Shown here: piece after piece, positions 21,404-33,130 of the stretch
Numbering within the stretch: the stretch's first letter is position 1
How the letters are laid out: each line of letters begins with the position of its first letter
Source of the DNA: Leptidea sinapis
Taxonomy: Eukaryota > Arthropoda > Insecta > Lepidoptera > Pieridae
Assembly: GCF_905404315.1 (NCBI RefSeq)
Contig: NC_066281.1
Coordinates: forward strand, 12,862,001 to 12,926,000
Direction: 5' to 3'
Length of the DNA stretch: 64,000 nucleotides
Translations under genes and position numbers: made by a program
The notes under the pieces: model-generated
What the model saw: the letters and a program-made list of their open reading frames with translations, nothing else
What the model was told of the DNA's origin: nothing
Databases searched by the model: none

Positions 21404-21420
21404 AGGAAAAGAAATAGAAC
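21404..21420 (-). promoter_or_regulatory. Pyrimidine-rich leader (possible 5' TOP) of RpL3
   Basis: On the minus strand GTTCTATTTCTTTTCCT lies 44-60 bases upstream of the RpL3 ATG. Ribosomal protein mRNAs usually begin with a C and an oligopyrimidine run that puts them under growth control. The exact start site is not known from sequence. Confidence 0.45.
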
Positions 21421-22324
21421 TGATACGTGTGACGTATGCCGTTGAAGCGACACAACGTCAACACCGTTTGACACTTGACAGTACAGCGCTTAGGCGCCCT
21501 ATACATTATAAAACTGGTAGGAAATATAATTATTAGGAAGTTTGAAGCCAGTGGTCACCTAATACACGATAATACCTCACAATTATAATTTATCGATACT
21601 TTTTTACACTTATTTAGCAAACCCAAAGACCAAAGACCTACCCAAGGCTAGGATACAATTATTTTTGTGTTATTCGAATGTTAAAATAATTTTAATAATT
21701 ATAAATTAATTGAACTTTTAAAAAGTTTTTTTTTACGAAACTACTGTTTGTTATTTATTTATTTAAAACACCACAAAATTGTTAGTTGTTAGTGACTACA
21801 AGGGTTTTTTGATGTGGCAGAGTCATGTTGTCGTCCTGTGACGACAGTACGATCGGGCCAGACCTGTTTGGATTAAGTTCGTCACTCGTATGTGTGTTCG
21901 TTGGGGAGGATATCTGCTGTAAGCGTTTCGGCAATTTCGAGGGTTGGGTGTACTCTCTGGCTGCGAATAGATTTTGAGGACCGCGTGTCAAGGAAACCAA
22001 ATTGGCTTCAAAGAATCGGGGGTCATTAATAGATCACGGTAATATTGAAGTATTACTCTAGCTGGCCTAGATTCTAGCACTCTCCAAAGCGCAGGAACAC
22101 CACATAGGTACTGCCTGTATCGCGTGTAACACATAGCTGCTCGAATTTACGGGGATCCAGTATCTGTAAACGGCTAGATCAGTTGGCGTTGCTAGGAGTT
22201 TTCCAAACAACTGCTTGACCAGATTCCTGCCGCTGAATTCCACTTTGGCACGACTGGACACAAATTAAGATATCATTTCCACTATCAGGATGTCAGACGT
22301 TTCCTTAGAGTGCCTTTTTCAGAG
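21421..22324. other. Intergenic, likely old repeat; no gene recognised
   Basis: Upstream of RpL3. The stretch 21780-22320 has higher GC and reads partly open on the minus strand (for instance KQLFGKLLATPTDLAVYRYW at about 22200), but with stops and no family I recognise. Its right end joins a SINE/LINE-type tail, so it may be the body of that repeat. Confidence 0.4.
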
Positions 22325-22470
22325 AACTTTCTATATTTAAAATCAGCCTGTACACCTTTCTAAAATCCCGGCAGCGCTCCTGTAATTCTTTTGGTGTTTT
22401 AAGAGAATGTGGGCGGCGGTGATTAATTAACATTAGGTGTTACGTACGGTCATTTATTTGTTTAAAAAAA
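22325..22470 (+). repeat. LINE/SINE 3' tail ('gtgggcggcggtgatta' family)
   Basis: Contains 'gcagcgctcctgtaattctt' and 'gagaatgtgggcggcggtga', then 'taacattaggtgttacgtac'. This run is a very common moth/butterfly dispersed repeat end. The orientation is from the trailing A-rich tract. Confidence 0.6.
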
Positions 22471-23121
22471 AATCTGAGTAGCAACGGGTAAGTTGGTACG
22501 GTTTTTAAAAATTAGATTGCTTTGTATTACAAAACATGTAAGACATTAAATAAATTAATTGTTTATAATTTTTATCTGTTTAATACTTAAGCAAAAAATA
22601 ATAATTTAAATACTGAGTGCGTAGTGTCTTAAGGTTTTTTACGATATTTCTAGAAACACTGTGCGCTAAGTATTTAAAGTAAAATAGTATTTTGAATCGG
22701 GTAATAGTCGATATTATTAAGCTATTTATCGATAGATTGTGCCTTACCCAAAACCCGTTTGCGTTCTTTCGCTTTAGGACGGTCCGACGCGTTTGAAGTC
22801 ACCGCGAGAAGCGAACAGGCATCATCGGTTCTGTTCTGTCCGACAAACTGTATTTGAACTTGAAGCGCGCGGGATGGCAACATTTGTTGGCAACGGCTGT
22901 TGATGTGCAAAGATTCAAGTTCATTGAACCACTGACCCAGTGACACAATCATAGTACAGCACGTTTATATTGGCTTAAAATTAAAAGTCTACATTTTAAC
23001 CTAATTAGTGCACCGATTTAGTTCATGTTTTGTATATGACGATATAACAAGTATGTGGCTACATTTAATTCATACATGCAAAATACATACTGTATAAATA
23101 GTAATACTTATAATTGTTTAT
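22471..23121. other. Intergenic, no gene recognised
   Basis: A 76-codon minus-strand frame (22722-22952) has ordinary codon content but no motif I know and no supported splice partners. A GTAAGG near its end could be a donor. Confidence 0.35.
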
Positions 23122-25415
23122 ATTATTTTACTTTGATTTTAAATTAATTAAAAAATAAGAAAACTTCTACGTAGATTTAAATAAAAATAAAAGTATAAGA
23201 AAAATTAAGTATATTCTCAATAACAGTAATTTTGTACAAAAATTTTAGAAAAATAATGCACGCTCCGCTTATAATCACGCCATTTTATATCATGCCCTGT
23301 CCTCTCCTCGTCTCTCCCGCCAGTCTCCTCTGCTGCACCCTTCACCCCTCCTCCGATTACCGCACCACTTACCTACTTGATTACACACACCGTACCACTC
23401 CGCCCGTTATAGTCGGCCATCCTGTAACAATTGCGCCGCAATTGGCACAAAAAAACATCATTAGCTCTCCAATAAATCAATCAAATCATCTCTATCAACT
23501 ATTTCTTCATCACTGCTAGTCTCGCTACACTGTGGGGCACTGCGATATGGTCTTATAGAGTCTGCGGCTACAACCCCTGTAAACTTTATATCCTCGCATG
23601 CCTTTTATACTTCGAATTTCATATCGCCCGTTAGGTAATACCTTTTGCACAATATAAGGCCCCGAATAAAGTGCTTGTAATTTTGTATTTACATTCTTTA
23701 CTTCACCACCAGTAGGCGCCTGCTTCCATAAGACCAAATCGCCCTTACCAAACTTTCTTTCAGGCTTTTGACGTTTATCAAAATTTCTTTTCATAACTTC
23801 GCTACGATGTTTTTAACCTACGAGAAACAATTTCTCGTTTTTCTTGAACAGACGTATCACTACTAGCTTCATTGTGTTCGTTTGTCAAGTTTAGCATTAG
23901 TCTACTGCGATAGCTAAATAGAATTTCAAAAGGATGATAACCCAAGCTCTCATTTATCGTATTGTTTATTCCCCACACGACATCTGGTAAACAGTCGGTC
24001 CACATATTTGGATCTCTAACTCGCGTACGCATAGCATCAAGTAAAGTTCTGTTGTATCTCTCCACTTGGCCATTAGCACGCGGGCACGCTATAGCATTAA
24101 CTGTGTGACGAAAGTTATATTCTACGAAGAATTCTTTAAATACTCTACTTGTGAAAGCTAAGTTCCTATCCGATATGATTTTTTTGGGGTATCCGAATAA
24201 ACTAGAGTTTATGGTTCTTGTGGGGCGTGCAATCAAGAACTTTGTAATAGAATCGACAATCATAAGTATATACTGATAACCTTTTGGTGACCTACTGAAG
24301 GGACCTTAATGGTCGATATGTACTGTGTCCATTGGTGATGACGGTTTAGGAATTGGATGTAACTCTCCGGCGGGCTTACCATAATCACCCTTCCCATATG
24401 CGCACTCTAAACATGAATTTATGTACTTTTTGATAAAACGTGTCATATTTGGAAACCAATAATCAGCTTTAATCAACTCATCGCACCTTAAGAGGTATTA
24501 AGATACCTACGAGACCTATTTGATCATAGAATTTTTGCATTAATTTCCAACGAGCAAAAGTTTTTGCCCGTTTAAAGTTTTTCTATATTAACGATCATTT
24601 TTAATTTTGTAATTATTAATCACGTCATTACATGAATTACCCTCTTTTAGTTGCTAAATAATATCTTGCAATTGTACAGTTAAATACCAATCTTCATTTG
24701 AAATTTGTAGCAAATTACACTGGCACAAATCATCAACAGGTACACTAATAGGGTTCCGACTGAGAGCATCGACATGTTTCATTCTATCGCCCGGCCTATT
24801 TACTATTTCAATATCGTATTCCTGAATTATTAACCACCATCGTGCTATTCTAGGTATTAATTCTTTTTTCTGTAACGTATATCTGACTGCGGAACAATCG
24901 GTAACAATTTTGACTGGCTTACCTAAAACGTAAACACGAAAAGCTTGAGTGACGCCACCACGGCTAACGTCTCTAATTCATAGCTATGATACAAGGATTC
25001 TTCTCGAGTGTTTACCCTACTAAAATAAAATACTGGCTTTAAATTCCCATCTTCCTGTTTTTGAAACAAAATTTCTGCTAACCCACTTTTACAAGCGTCC
25101 GCATGAATTTCGCACGACAATTTTTTATCGTACAAAGCTAAAACTGATCGAGAAATTAGTCTTGATTTACCTAACTCAAAACTTTGCATCTGTTTATGAC
25201 CCCATTGCCACACATCATTTTTTTTTTGTCAAATCACTAAGAGGCTTAGCTAAAATCGCAAAAATTTTAACGAATTTTCTAAAATAACTACACAACCCTA
25301 AAAATTGTCTCAATTCATATATCATCCCTTCTCCTCTCCTCGCCTCTCCCGGAAATCTCCTCTGCTGCACCCCTCCTCCGATTACCGCACCACTCCACTC
25401 CGCCCGTTACAATTA
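23122..25415 (-). mobile_element. Ty3/gypsy LTR retrotransposon 2, copy B, internally deleted
   Basis: Minus-strand copy of the family at 4463-6519. The 3' LTR (about 23126-23411) and a piece of the 5' LTR (25317-25411) flank RT-end, RNase H and integrase. The 5' LTR piece joins directly to the late-RT codons near 25310, so leader, gag, protease and most of RT have been deleted. ATTA at 23122-23125 and 25412-25415 is a candidate 4 bp target duplication, tentative because the area is A/T-rich. Confidence 0.88.
23463..25310 (-). pseudogene. pol: pol fragment: RT end, RNase H, integrase, gypsy element 2B
   Basis: Begins at LRQFLGLCSYFRKFVKIFA (end of RT), then LAKPLSDLTKKK, RNase H (CEIHADACKSGLAEILFQK), HVDALSRNP, zinc region (CLECAYGKGDYGKP), integrase core and C-terminus (WKQAPTGGEVKNVNTKLQAL, SGPYIVQKVLPNGRYEIRSI). 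Several stops and shifts lie between 24260 and 24920. It keeps a few residues lost in copy A: Trp-Trp after IAR, and SGPYIVQ where copy A has SQPYIAQ. Confidence 0.85.
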
Positions 25416-26287
25416 TTCGTGTTAAAATATGCATTTAGTTGATAAGCTATATAAATAAATGAATATTGGTTTAATATAATCATTTTGTTTTTCATTGTAT
25501 CGATCATAACATTGTGACTGCACAACACTATAATACCAATCTTTAGCACATTTTAAACAAATTGCTATGAGTTTATTAATGTCAATACAGAAAGCATAAA
25601 CATAATTGTGTCACAAAGTAAATTCAATATATTATAATACATAAATTCCAGTCATCCTCTGATTTCTCACAGCAGGCTTTTACAGCCATAAGCAACGCAA
25701 GCCATGTAATTTTTTTTTCGCTTTATAACAATCTTATAAATCACTTACGCAAGGGTCATCAGATTGGTGACCGAAATGAAAAAAAATTAATGTTATTGTT
25801 CTGTATTTCAAGACAAGGTGAAATAAGGTCTGTCTCTTCTCAGTTAAATGCGTTTCGCGTAGGTTAGAAAAGTCAAGCCAATTATTCCGTGGTATTCAGT
25901 ATAGTGATAAGTGGCAAAGGTTCTGTGAAGTATGGCAGGCACAGAGGCAAGGCATCCCGTGCCACTTAATAAATAAATAAAAAAAAACAATTGTTATAAT
26001 TATTGTGAACGTAAAAGTAAATGGTGTTTAAATTTTCTTTGATAATTTGTTTGATCATAGAATATTTTTACGTATATGATAAGTATGTATTAAATACAAA
26101 AAATTACAATTTTTGTCGTGCAAATAAAACATGAAACTCATGATTTCTTGAATAAATTCTGTCGATAATACATGTACAAGAATATTGAATTTTATGAAAG
26201 ATTAGGAACTTCCATAATTTTTATTGAACCGACCAAACTTAGATATATCGGTAGATGTAACTGAAGAGACACTCATAGAAAATAGAA
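25416..26287. other. Upstream region of MED11
   Basis: AT-rich. No coding signal. It presumably holds the MED11 promoter; no TATA box or initiator could be chosen with confidence. Confidence 0.4.
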
Positions 26288-26766
26288 ATGGCTGGCCCTA
26301 TGGATAGAATACAAGTTTTAGATGATATCGAAAAAGATATAATTACTTGCTTACAATGTGCAGGTTAGTGATTATCATATATTAAAATGGCTCGATTTTA
26401 TTTGACTTTCCATTTATAAAATATAAATCTGTTACAGCACAAGCCCTGCTTGAATTAGGAAAAGAGAAATCCAGCCAAAAACAAGCAGAAAGTAATACAT
26501 CACAGTTTCTGAGAACACTGAATCAAGTGGAGTCTAAATTAAGTGATCAAATTAATTATCTTACACAAGTATCTACTGGGCAACCTCATGAAGGTTCAGG
26601 ATATGCATCACAGAAAGTTTTGCAAATGGCTTGGCATCGGTTGGAACATGTACGGTCATGGGTCAATGAGTTGGAGAGACTTAAAGCCTCTCACTTAGCA
26701 ACAGCAAACAGATCAATTACAGGTGTTCCGAATGGAAATATGACTTCATCTGGAACTAGCACTTAA
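26288..26766 (+). CDS. MED11: Mediator complex subunit 11, two exons
   Basis: Head-module subunit of Mediator, the coactivator linking transcription factors to RNA polymerase II; MED11 pairs with MED22 through a helical bundle. Exons 26288-26363 and 26438-26766, intron of 74 bp with GT/AG (GCAG|GTTAGT, TTACAG|CACA). The 134-residue product begins MAGPMDRIQVLDDIEKDI and shows the diagnostic blocks LLELGKEKSSQKQAE and LSDQINYLTQVSTGQPHEGS then GYASQKVLQMAWHRLEHVR, nearly unchanged from other animals. The C-terminus is a short Ser/Thr/Asn tail. An AATAAA at 26973-26978 gives a 3' UTR of about 0.2 kb. It looks intact. Confidence 0.96.
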
Positions 26767-27929
26767 AATGCTATTTTATTGTGAAGTTTTATAAATAATG
26801 TATTATTTACTTATTGTAATAAGTGCAATTCAGAATTGTCTAAACATTATTCACTCACTATTACAGAAATTTGTCAAATTGAGTTCACCTATGATGTATG
26901 CTTATCTCCCATATATTATTGGGCCTAGATTTTGATAAACAGTTTCAATGTCCAAATAAGTGTCACTTGTTAAATAAAATTATCAGTTTCATACATATTT
27001 TAATTTTAATGTTAGTTGCAAAATATGTAATGATAATATGATATACTATTCCAATGCCTGTTTTATTTTAAAATTAAGAAGTACACTTTTAACATGATGA
27101 TATATCTCTTGCTTTCTCTTGAAAACTAACAGTTTCTTAGCAAGTATTTGTGTATAAAAAACATAATTATTATGTGTACATACTTAACTACTACTTACTT
27201 TAAAACTAAACTATTACTATTAGAAAACATACAGAACAATGGACAGACAGACAATGACAAATCCATAAGGATTTGGTTATGGAACCCTAAAAAGATACAA
27301 TTTACATAAGCTATCCTAAATTAGTAAGTATTATCATAGTTAGTGATAGTTATTTAAAGCTATTCAAAAGCTAATTTTTTTAAAGTTTGGGAACACTCCT
27401 CAGCCATTCTATATCATTGTATGTATGACCGGCACCACATATTCCTTTTATCTTCTGCTGTAGAAATTTTTAATGTTTTTTAACCATTAACTTTCCCTCC
27501 CTCCCACTTTTGAAGTTATATTTATTTGTTATAGAAACTTTCATATTATCATTAAAATAAAAATCTATTGCTATTTGGTTTTTAAATCAACATATTTTAG
27601 TTAGTAAATATGGTTTTTGATAATCTCCTTTACAATTATTTTTATCTTTTTTGCTTACCCATAATTGGTAATAAATTTGGTTTGCAAGATATATACCTCT
27701 TTAGTATAGGTTTTGTAGATACAACCATACACAATGACAGCATAGTTGACAAGCAAATCAACTAATGCATAGTACACTGTATTGTCAGTTCGGAGAAGAA
27801 CCCTCAGTAAGAAATACAACGAATTCTGAATAGCTACAAAGATGCAGCATAATATACGAAAACATTAAACCATTTTAGCTACCATAAATTGACATAAATG
27901 TCGTTATGTAAGGTACATATAGAGAAAAC
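26767..27929. other. MED11 3' UTR and intergenic AT-rich DNA
   Basis: After the MED11 poly(A) signal (26973-26978) nothing codes. A short phrase near 27240-27300 (acagacagacaatgacaaatccataaggatt) resembles common moth repeat tails. Confidence 0.45.
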
Positions 27930-28025
27930 ATTACTTATTTATTTATTTTTGGGAAACAAACAGTATTTAAAACATTTACAAAAATACATGTAAAGTTGTA
28001 CATACACCAATAAAGTTTCCACTTA
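27930..28025 (-). repeat. LINE 3' tail (minus)
   Basis: Starts with ttatttatttatttttgggaaac on the plus strand, the complement of a (TAAA)n LINE end, followed by A/T-rich 3' UTR-like sequence. Confidence 0.45.
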
Positions 28026-28149
28026 TATGCATATCATGTGAGTAGTCTAAAAAGAGCATAAACAAAATAAAAAACTTACAAAACAGAAGAAAAAAAACAA
28101 ATAGAATTATGTTAACTTAAATGAAATTATTTATACAAGTATTCTTACA

Positions 28150-29645
28150 AGTATTAAGGGGCGATCTACAACTACTAATTTAGGCTGTTTTATGGACTAT
28201 GTTGTGTCAAGTATGGATGGTGGGTCTCAGATTGATGTGATCTACACAGACTTGAGAAGGCATTCGATCGAGTGGACCATGTTATTCTCTTGCATAAGCT
28301 TTATGAATTGGGTATTCGGGGTAACCTTTTGAGATGGATGGAATCGTACTTACAAAATCGTTCCCAAGCTGTAGTAGTAGGAGGCTACTGCTCAAACTTT
28401 GAAATCATACCATCGGGTGTCCCTCAAGGCTCAATTCTGGGTCCCCTTTTATATGCTTGCTATCTTTATGATATAAGTAAATGTTTTCACTATGCAAAGT
28501 TCCTGATGTACGCCGATGATACTAAAATCTTTATGACAATCAAAGATAATTTGGACTCTTCCAAACTGCAAGCCGATTTAGATAGACTTACTTGCTATTA
28601 TAATTGTAACCGCATAGATGTCAACCATGAAAAATGCATCTATGTCTCTTTCACAAGAAGAAAGTTTCCAACAGAATTTAGTTACCAAATTAATCATCAC
28701 CAAATTGATAAAAAACAAGTAGTCAAAGATTTAGGAGTACTTCTGGATGAAAAGCTAATATTTGGAGAACAAATAGATACAATTGTATGTAAGTCATATA
28801 AAAGTTTAGGCTTCATCTTGCGCGTAAGTAGCCCCTTTTCTGACTTGGATTGCATCAAGGTTTTGTATAACTCATATATTAGAAGCATTCTTGAATATTG
28901 TAGTGTTATATGGAACCCGCAATATTCTGTCTATATTAAGAAATTAGAAAGCATTCAGAGAAAATATGTGAATCACCTTAACTTTAGGACTCACAGTTAT
29001 AATAAAGGTTATGAAAAATCTTGTAAGCACCATCAACTCATTAGTCTTGATAACAGACGTATCCTTCTTGAATTATCTCTATTACATGGGCTTTGTCACG
29101 GTTATGTAGACTGTCAGGAACTTACCACTAAAACTTTAAATTTTTGTACTCCAAAAAGACGCTCTAGGCACACATGCTTATTTCCTATTCCTCTGGTGTC
29201 CTCAAATTACGCACAACATTCTATAATAACTCGATTACATAAAACCTATAATAATAAGTTTAGTTCGGTTGATATTTTCCACCTCAATAAACTTAAATTC
29301 AAAAATGAGATATTAAGAATATTAGTTGAAACATAATTTTATGATTTTATTAAGATAGTTCATTTCATGTTAGTTAGGTATCTTTTCATAGTTTAAAGCC
29401 TGTGTTTTTATCACATTAAAACGAATACACACATAAACACACACACACATGCGCACATGTATATATAATTGTATACTAACTAGCAAATATCCGAATACAT
29501 TCATGGTGTTTTACTGTGTTGATTGCTTAAAATTAAGGCCTTTAAAATGTTAATCCCTTTTGGCTGTCAGATCACATTTATATGTATTAATTAAATATTT
29601 TTAAGAGCTGTGGATTATGTATAAATAAATAAATAAATAAAAATA
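28150..29645 (+). mobile_element. 5'-truncated Jockey-like LINE
   Basis: Starts inside RT and ends in a (TAAA)n run at 29620-29645, so it is a 5'-truncated non-LTR insertion. The 3' UTR contains a CA microsatellite near 29430-29450. Confidence 0.88.
28170..29336 (+). pseudogene. LINE reverse transcriptase, C-terminal two thirds
   Basis: RT palm with SGVPQGSILGPLLYACYLYD, active site LMYADDTKIF, thumb and the typical Jockey C-terminal region (VLYNSYIRSILEYCSVIWNP, LESIQRKYVNHL). From 28272 the frame is open to TAA at 29336 (354 codons). Just upstream the same protein reads FMDYVVSSMDGGSQIDVIYT, and one T has been lost near 28252 (TDLRRHS instead of TDFEKAFDRVDH), putting the ORF start out of frame. 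No endonuclease. The long open frame suggests a fairly young copy. Confidence 0.9.
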
Positions 29646-29649
29646 ACAG

Positions 29650-29765
29650 CATGAGGGTAGACCACCAGAATTAACAATGGAAGCAGAAACAAGGCTTGCT
29701 AATTGACTACGGACGTTAAAAAGTGGGGCTTCGGTATTGTTACAGAGTTCTTAAAAAAAATTATA
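29650..29765 (+). pseudogene. Fragment of a pogo/CENP-B-like DNA-binding segment
   Basis: Reads EGRPPELTMEAETRLAN, stop, LRTLK, then W G F G I in a shifted frame. 'GRP..LT.EAE.RLAN.LR...KWGFGL' resembles the N-terminal segment of Tigger/pogo-type transposases common in insects. Very short and broken. Confidence 0.35.
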
Positions 29766-30684
29766 AACTCCATTCAAAAATGACACGCAGATTGTTTTAT
29801 AGAATTTAGAAAACTCCATCTATTATCTTTTAAAGAAAGCCCAATCGGTAGAATATTTCCGCGAAAGAATGACCCTTCGTTATTTATGCATAGTTCATAA
29901 TTCTGGAGAACACTTCTTACTTTCAATTTCTATAAGCTTGAGAATCGCCTTTTTGTTTCATTTTCGAAAAGGAAAAGAGGGACGTGTAAGGCTTTTTAAA
30001 AAATACATTGCCGTTACCGACCAAGATACAAGACTGTTGCTAAAATATGATTTGAATGAGGTTATAGCGGAGTAACATTCTTAATTAACCTTATCAATAC
30101 AAGAATAGAATTGATTATTGGATATACTCCGCCCTCCCCCCGATATAGTCCCCATTTTACCTGGCAAACAAAATCCTTACCTTCTCTATTGGATCTCATT
30201 TTAATAATCATTCACCAATTATAATTAGTTAAATTGGTTATGGTTACAAATCGCGGACCTTCTTTGTTCATAAAAATATTTTTTATGTTCCCTCTTTTAA
30301 TGCAGACAATTGAAAAAACGTTCTTTTTAAGTCAAAAAACAACAACAAAAAAAAACTCTTAGCCCAATAACCTCAGTAGGTATCTTATATTTTAGCCCCG
30401 GGCTCAGTTATGGCTGCTTCCATGGCTGGTTCCTCATGAAATGGATGAGAGTCACACGTTGAGATGAAAAAAAATTATACATTATGGAAACAGCTTATAT
30501 GAAATAAATGTAGGTACATACTTGTTAGCAGTTAGAAATCTGTGCAGTGGTTTTCTCAAAAAGTAGGCTTTTCATTTTGAACAAATTTAAACGTCCTGTA
30601 AGATTTGTGTTACTGGGTCAATGATTCAACGAACTTTAATATTTCAAATTTCAATATAGGCGGCGTTGCCGCTTTGCCTAGCTG
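29766..30684. other. No gene recognised
   Basis: AT-rich. An ORF at 29869-30075 has no recognisable motif. Confidence 0.35.
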
Positions 30685-30766
30685 CCTTTGAATTGCCGCC
30701 CGCCGTCGTCAAAGAGCTACACGTGCCGGCGGTGTCTCTTTGACTGCGGCGCTATTTATTCAAAGG
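30685..30766. other. GC-rich 82-nt inverted repeat (hairpin)
   Basis: Outer arms CCTTTGAAT (30685-30693) and ATTCAAAGG (30758-30766); inner arms CGCCGTCGTCAAAGAG (30701-30716) and CTCTTTGACTGCGGCG (30736-30751), 14 of 16 complementary. The loop is 19 nt. It is a GC island in AT-rich DNA. Confidence 0.75.
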
Positions 30767-31044
30767 TAGGGAAGGGAAGGACATCTTCTATCGATAATTA
30801 GCTTTCTTTAAAGGGAGTTGGATTGGATAAATAATAACCTGTTTAAGTCTATTTTGAAATTGTTCTGTAACGATTATTGTAAAAATACTACACCTACCTA
30901 GGTATTTAAAACTAAGCAGCTTCAGAATTTTTATTTTTATAAATTATGAAGTAGTTTAAAGATAATGATCGTGAATAAGGAAGAACTAAACAATAACAAT
31001 TTATTACTTGTTTGTAATTTGAAAGCAACCTATCAAAAATCGTA

Positions 31045-31340
31045 CCAACTTACTTTACGGCCTGCCCATTACAATGCAGTGTCGCTCAGGATTCTTGAGA
31101 AACCCCAAAAATTCTGAGCGGCACTACAACTGCGCTCGTCACCTTGAGACATAAGATGTTAGGTCTCATTTGCCCAGTAATTTCACTAGCTACAGCGCCC
31201 TTCAGACTGAAACATAGTAATGTTGCTGCTAACACAGTACTGCTTCACGGCAGAAATAGGCGCCGTTGTGGTATCCATAATCTAGCCGGCATCCTGTGCA
31301 AAGGAGCCTCCCACTTGTTCGCTGCTCAGGAAATCACCCA
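31045..31340 (+). repeat. SINE-like unit, copy 1
   Basis: Shares long runs with 35630-35755, 48836-49130 and 56930-57240: 'cattacaatgcagtg', 'ctgagcggcactacaactgc', 'gtctcatttgcccagtaat', 'ataatctagccggcatcc'. Non-coding, about 300 bp when complete. Confidence 0.8.
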
Positions 31341-32639
31341 GAAAACAGTGGTTTCGTAAGTATTGAACTTACAAAAATAAACTATTTTTTTACAAAGCTT
31401 ATCCATTCATTAATTTATTAATTGTTGAAAATATTAAAACATTCGAATAACACAAAACTACTAACAAGTTGTTGTTTAGATTGTTGGTTAGTAATTATAA
31501 ATAAAGTATCGATAAACTAAAATAATTGTGGGGTATGCCCTATTTACGCCTTTATTTATTTTCGCCATTTTATTTAAGTATTTGTTATTCAGTTTAACAC
31601 GAGCTTTCGGAATGTGTGTACCGTCGTCTGCAGTGTCCAAGCGAGTGCTATACGCAGCCCGCGATTGTTTCAAGTTTTTGTTGAAGAAGTTAAAGTTGTA
31701 TTTATTAATTTAACTTTCTTAAAGTTCAAGTGAAATGTTTCAATCAATTTTCATTTCTTCGCTAATAATTATGTTATTGTTAAGAGCTTGTTTACGAGAA
31801 GAGAAATAACAGCCAATTCGCCGCCGTGAGCTACGTTGTCGTTCCTCGGGGTCAAAGTGCGTGTTTGGACTAAACAGACTGTTTTCTTTTTTCTAATTCA
31901 GTTGTGATAATTAGTTTCTTTGAAAATTTCTTTTTTATAATTTAGGGATTTTAATTTAATTATTAATTTTACAAAATACTTCTGTGGACCAGTATGACTT
32001 GCATTTGCATTTATTTCATATAAGCTGTGTCCATACTGTATATTTGTATGTAGATATCATGGTTACATAGCTCTTAAAATTAGTCGTTGCACAGCACAAT
32101 TCGCCAGTAAATAGCCATACAAATACTCAATTGTGAATATTTAAACATTTGTCTTTCTGTCTGTTGTGTTATCCCACTTTTCTTGTGTAGCTAGTTTTTA
32201 GTGGCCGCCCACATTCACTTGCAACAACAGAGAAATCACAGGAGCGATTAAGGCACAGCCTTTAAGGAAGTTTAAGCTGACCGCACATATCCTGATTAAG
32301 GTCTTACACTCTCCACCATCTCTTCAACTCATTACATAGGCTTTACAATTCCTGCGGTTGCAGCATTGTTCTGCATAAATTTGCCAGTAAAGTCTGTTCC
32401 ATTTCATGTCACCTGACCCATTTTAATCATGGTAAGCTATTAAATGCTGGAAGGCGTTGAAGAAGAATATTATTAATAAGGTAAGTGATACAAATTAGGC
32501 CTACCTAATTTCAAAAACTCACAATATCTTGATTAATAAAGTTTAAGTACTTACTTAAAAAATATTACGATCTTTTATCAAGTCCACGTCATGAACTGAG
32601 GTAATTCTGAAGCCTTTTTAAAACACAATGACTTAACAA
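31341..32639. other. No gene recognised
   Basis: AT-rich; no motif or clear repeat apart from minor shared phrases. Confidence 0.4.
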
Positions 32640-33130
32640 GTTCAAATATTTTTATTCAAAATAGGTTTTAAAATCACTTATTGAACGTCAAAAACTACCA
32701 CCCATACAAAATATAGTGCCTCGGACCTGAGAAGAACGGGCGCAAGAAACTCGGCGGGTTTTTTTAAAAATATGGATTACAATGTAATAAACATTTATAA
32801 TTAAAGAGCCGCTCTGTTCGCTCCATTCCAAGTCTGTAGTATTATTAAGAAAATCATTTATATTATAATAACTTTTTCCACACAAACAGTTTTTAACAAT
32901 TCCTTTAAATTATGTAACACATTTGTTTTCTACATTTTCTGGAATCATAAAAAATGTATATACAACACCCAATAAAAGACTTACTTACTCGAATTAGCCG
33001 AGTAGTAGGCATAACAAGTTTCTTTGTTCCTCGTGTAAGCATTATGATTGTCGCAGTTTCTAGCAAATCCCTAATGTGCTTATGAATGTACAGAACATTA
33101 TCAAGAATAAATTGAGATGCAACAGTCATA
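32640..33130 (-). pseudogene. Jockey-like LINE C-terminal fragment (minus)
   Basis: The minus strand reads MLTRGTKKLVMPTTRLIRV and SKSFIGCCIYIFYDSR, then SYYNINDFLNNTT, with breaks. 'TRNKxKLVxPxTRLxRVxKSFxGxxxxFYNKIP' and 'KAYYNINDFLNDTTAW' form the conserved end of these LINEs. The 3' UTR part (32640-32760) recurs at 45550-45660. Confidence 0.7.

Noticed and set aside
22067..22261. Protein-like minus ORF (GKLLATPTDLAVYRYW)
   Set aside because: No family recognised, flanking stops, next to a LINE/SINE tail; kept only as a note on the intergenic repeat region.
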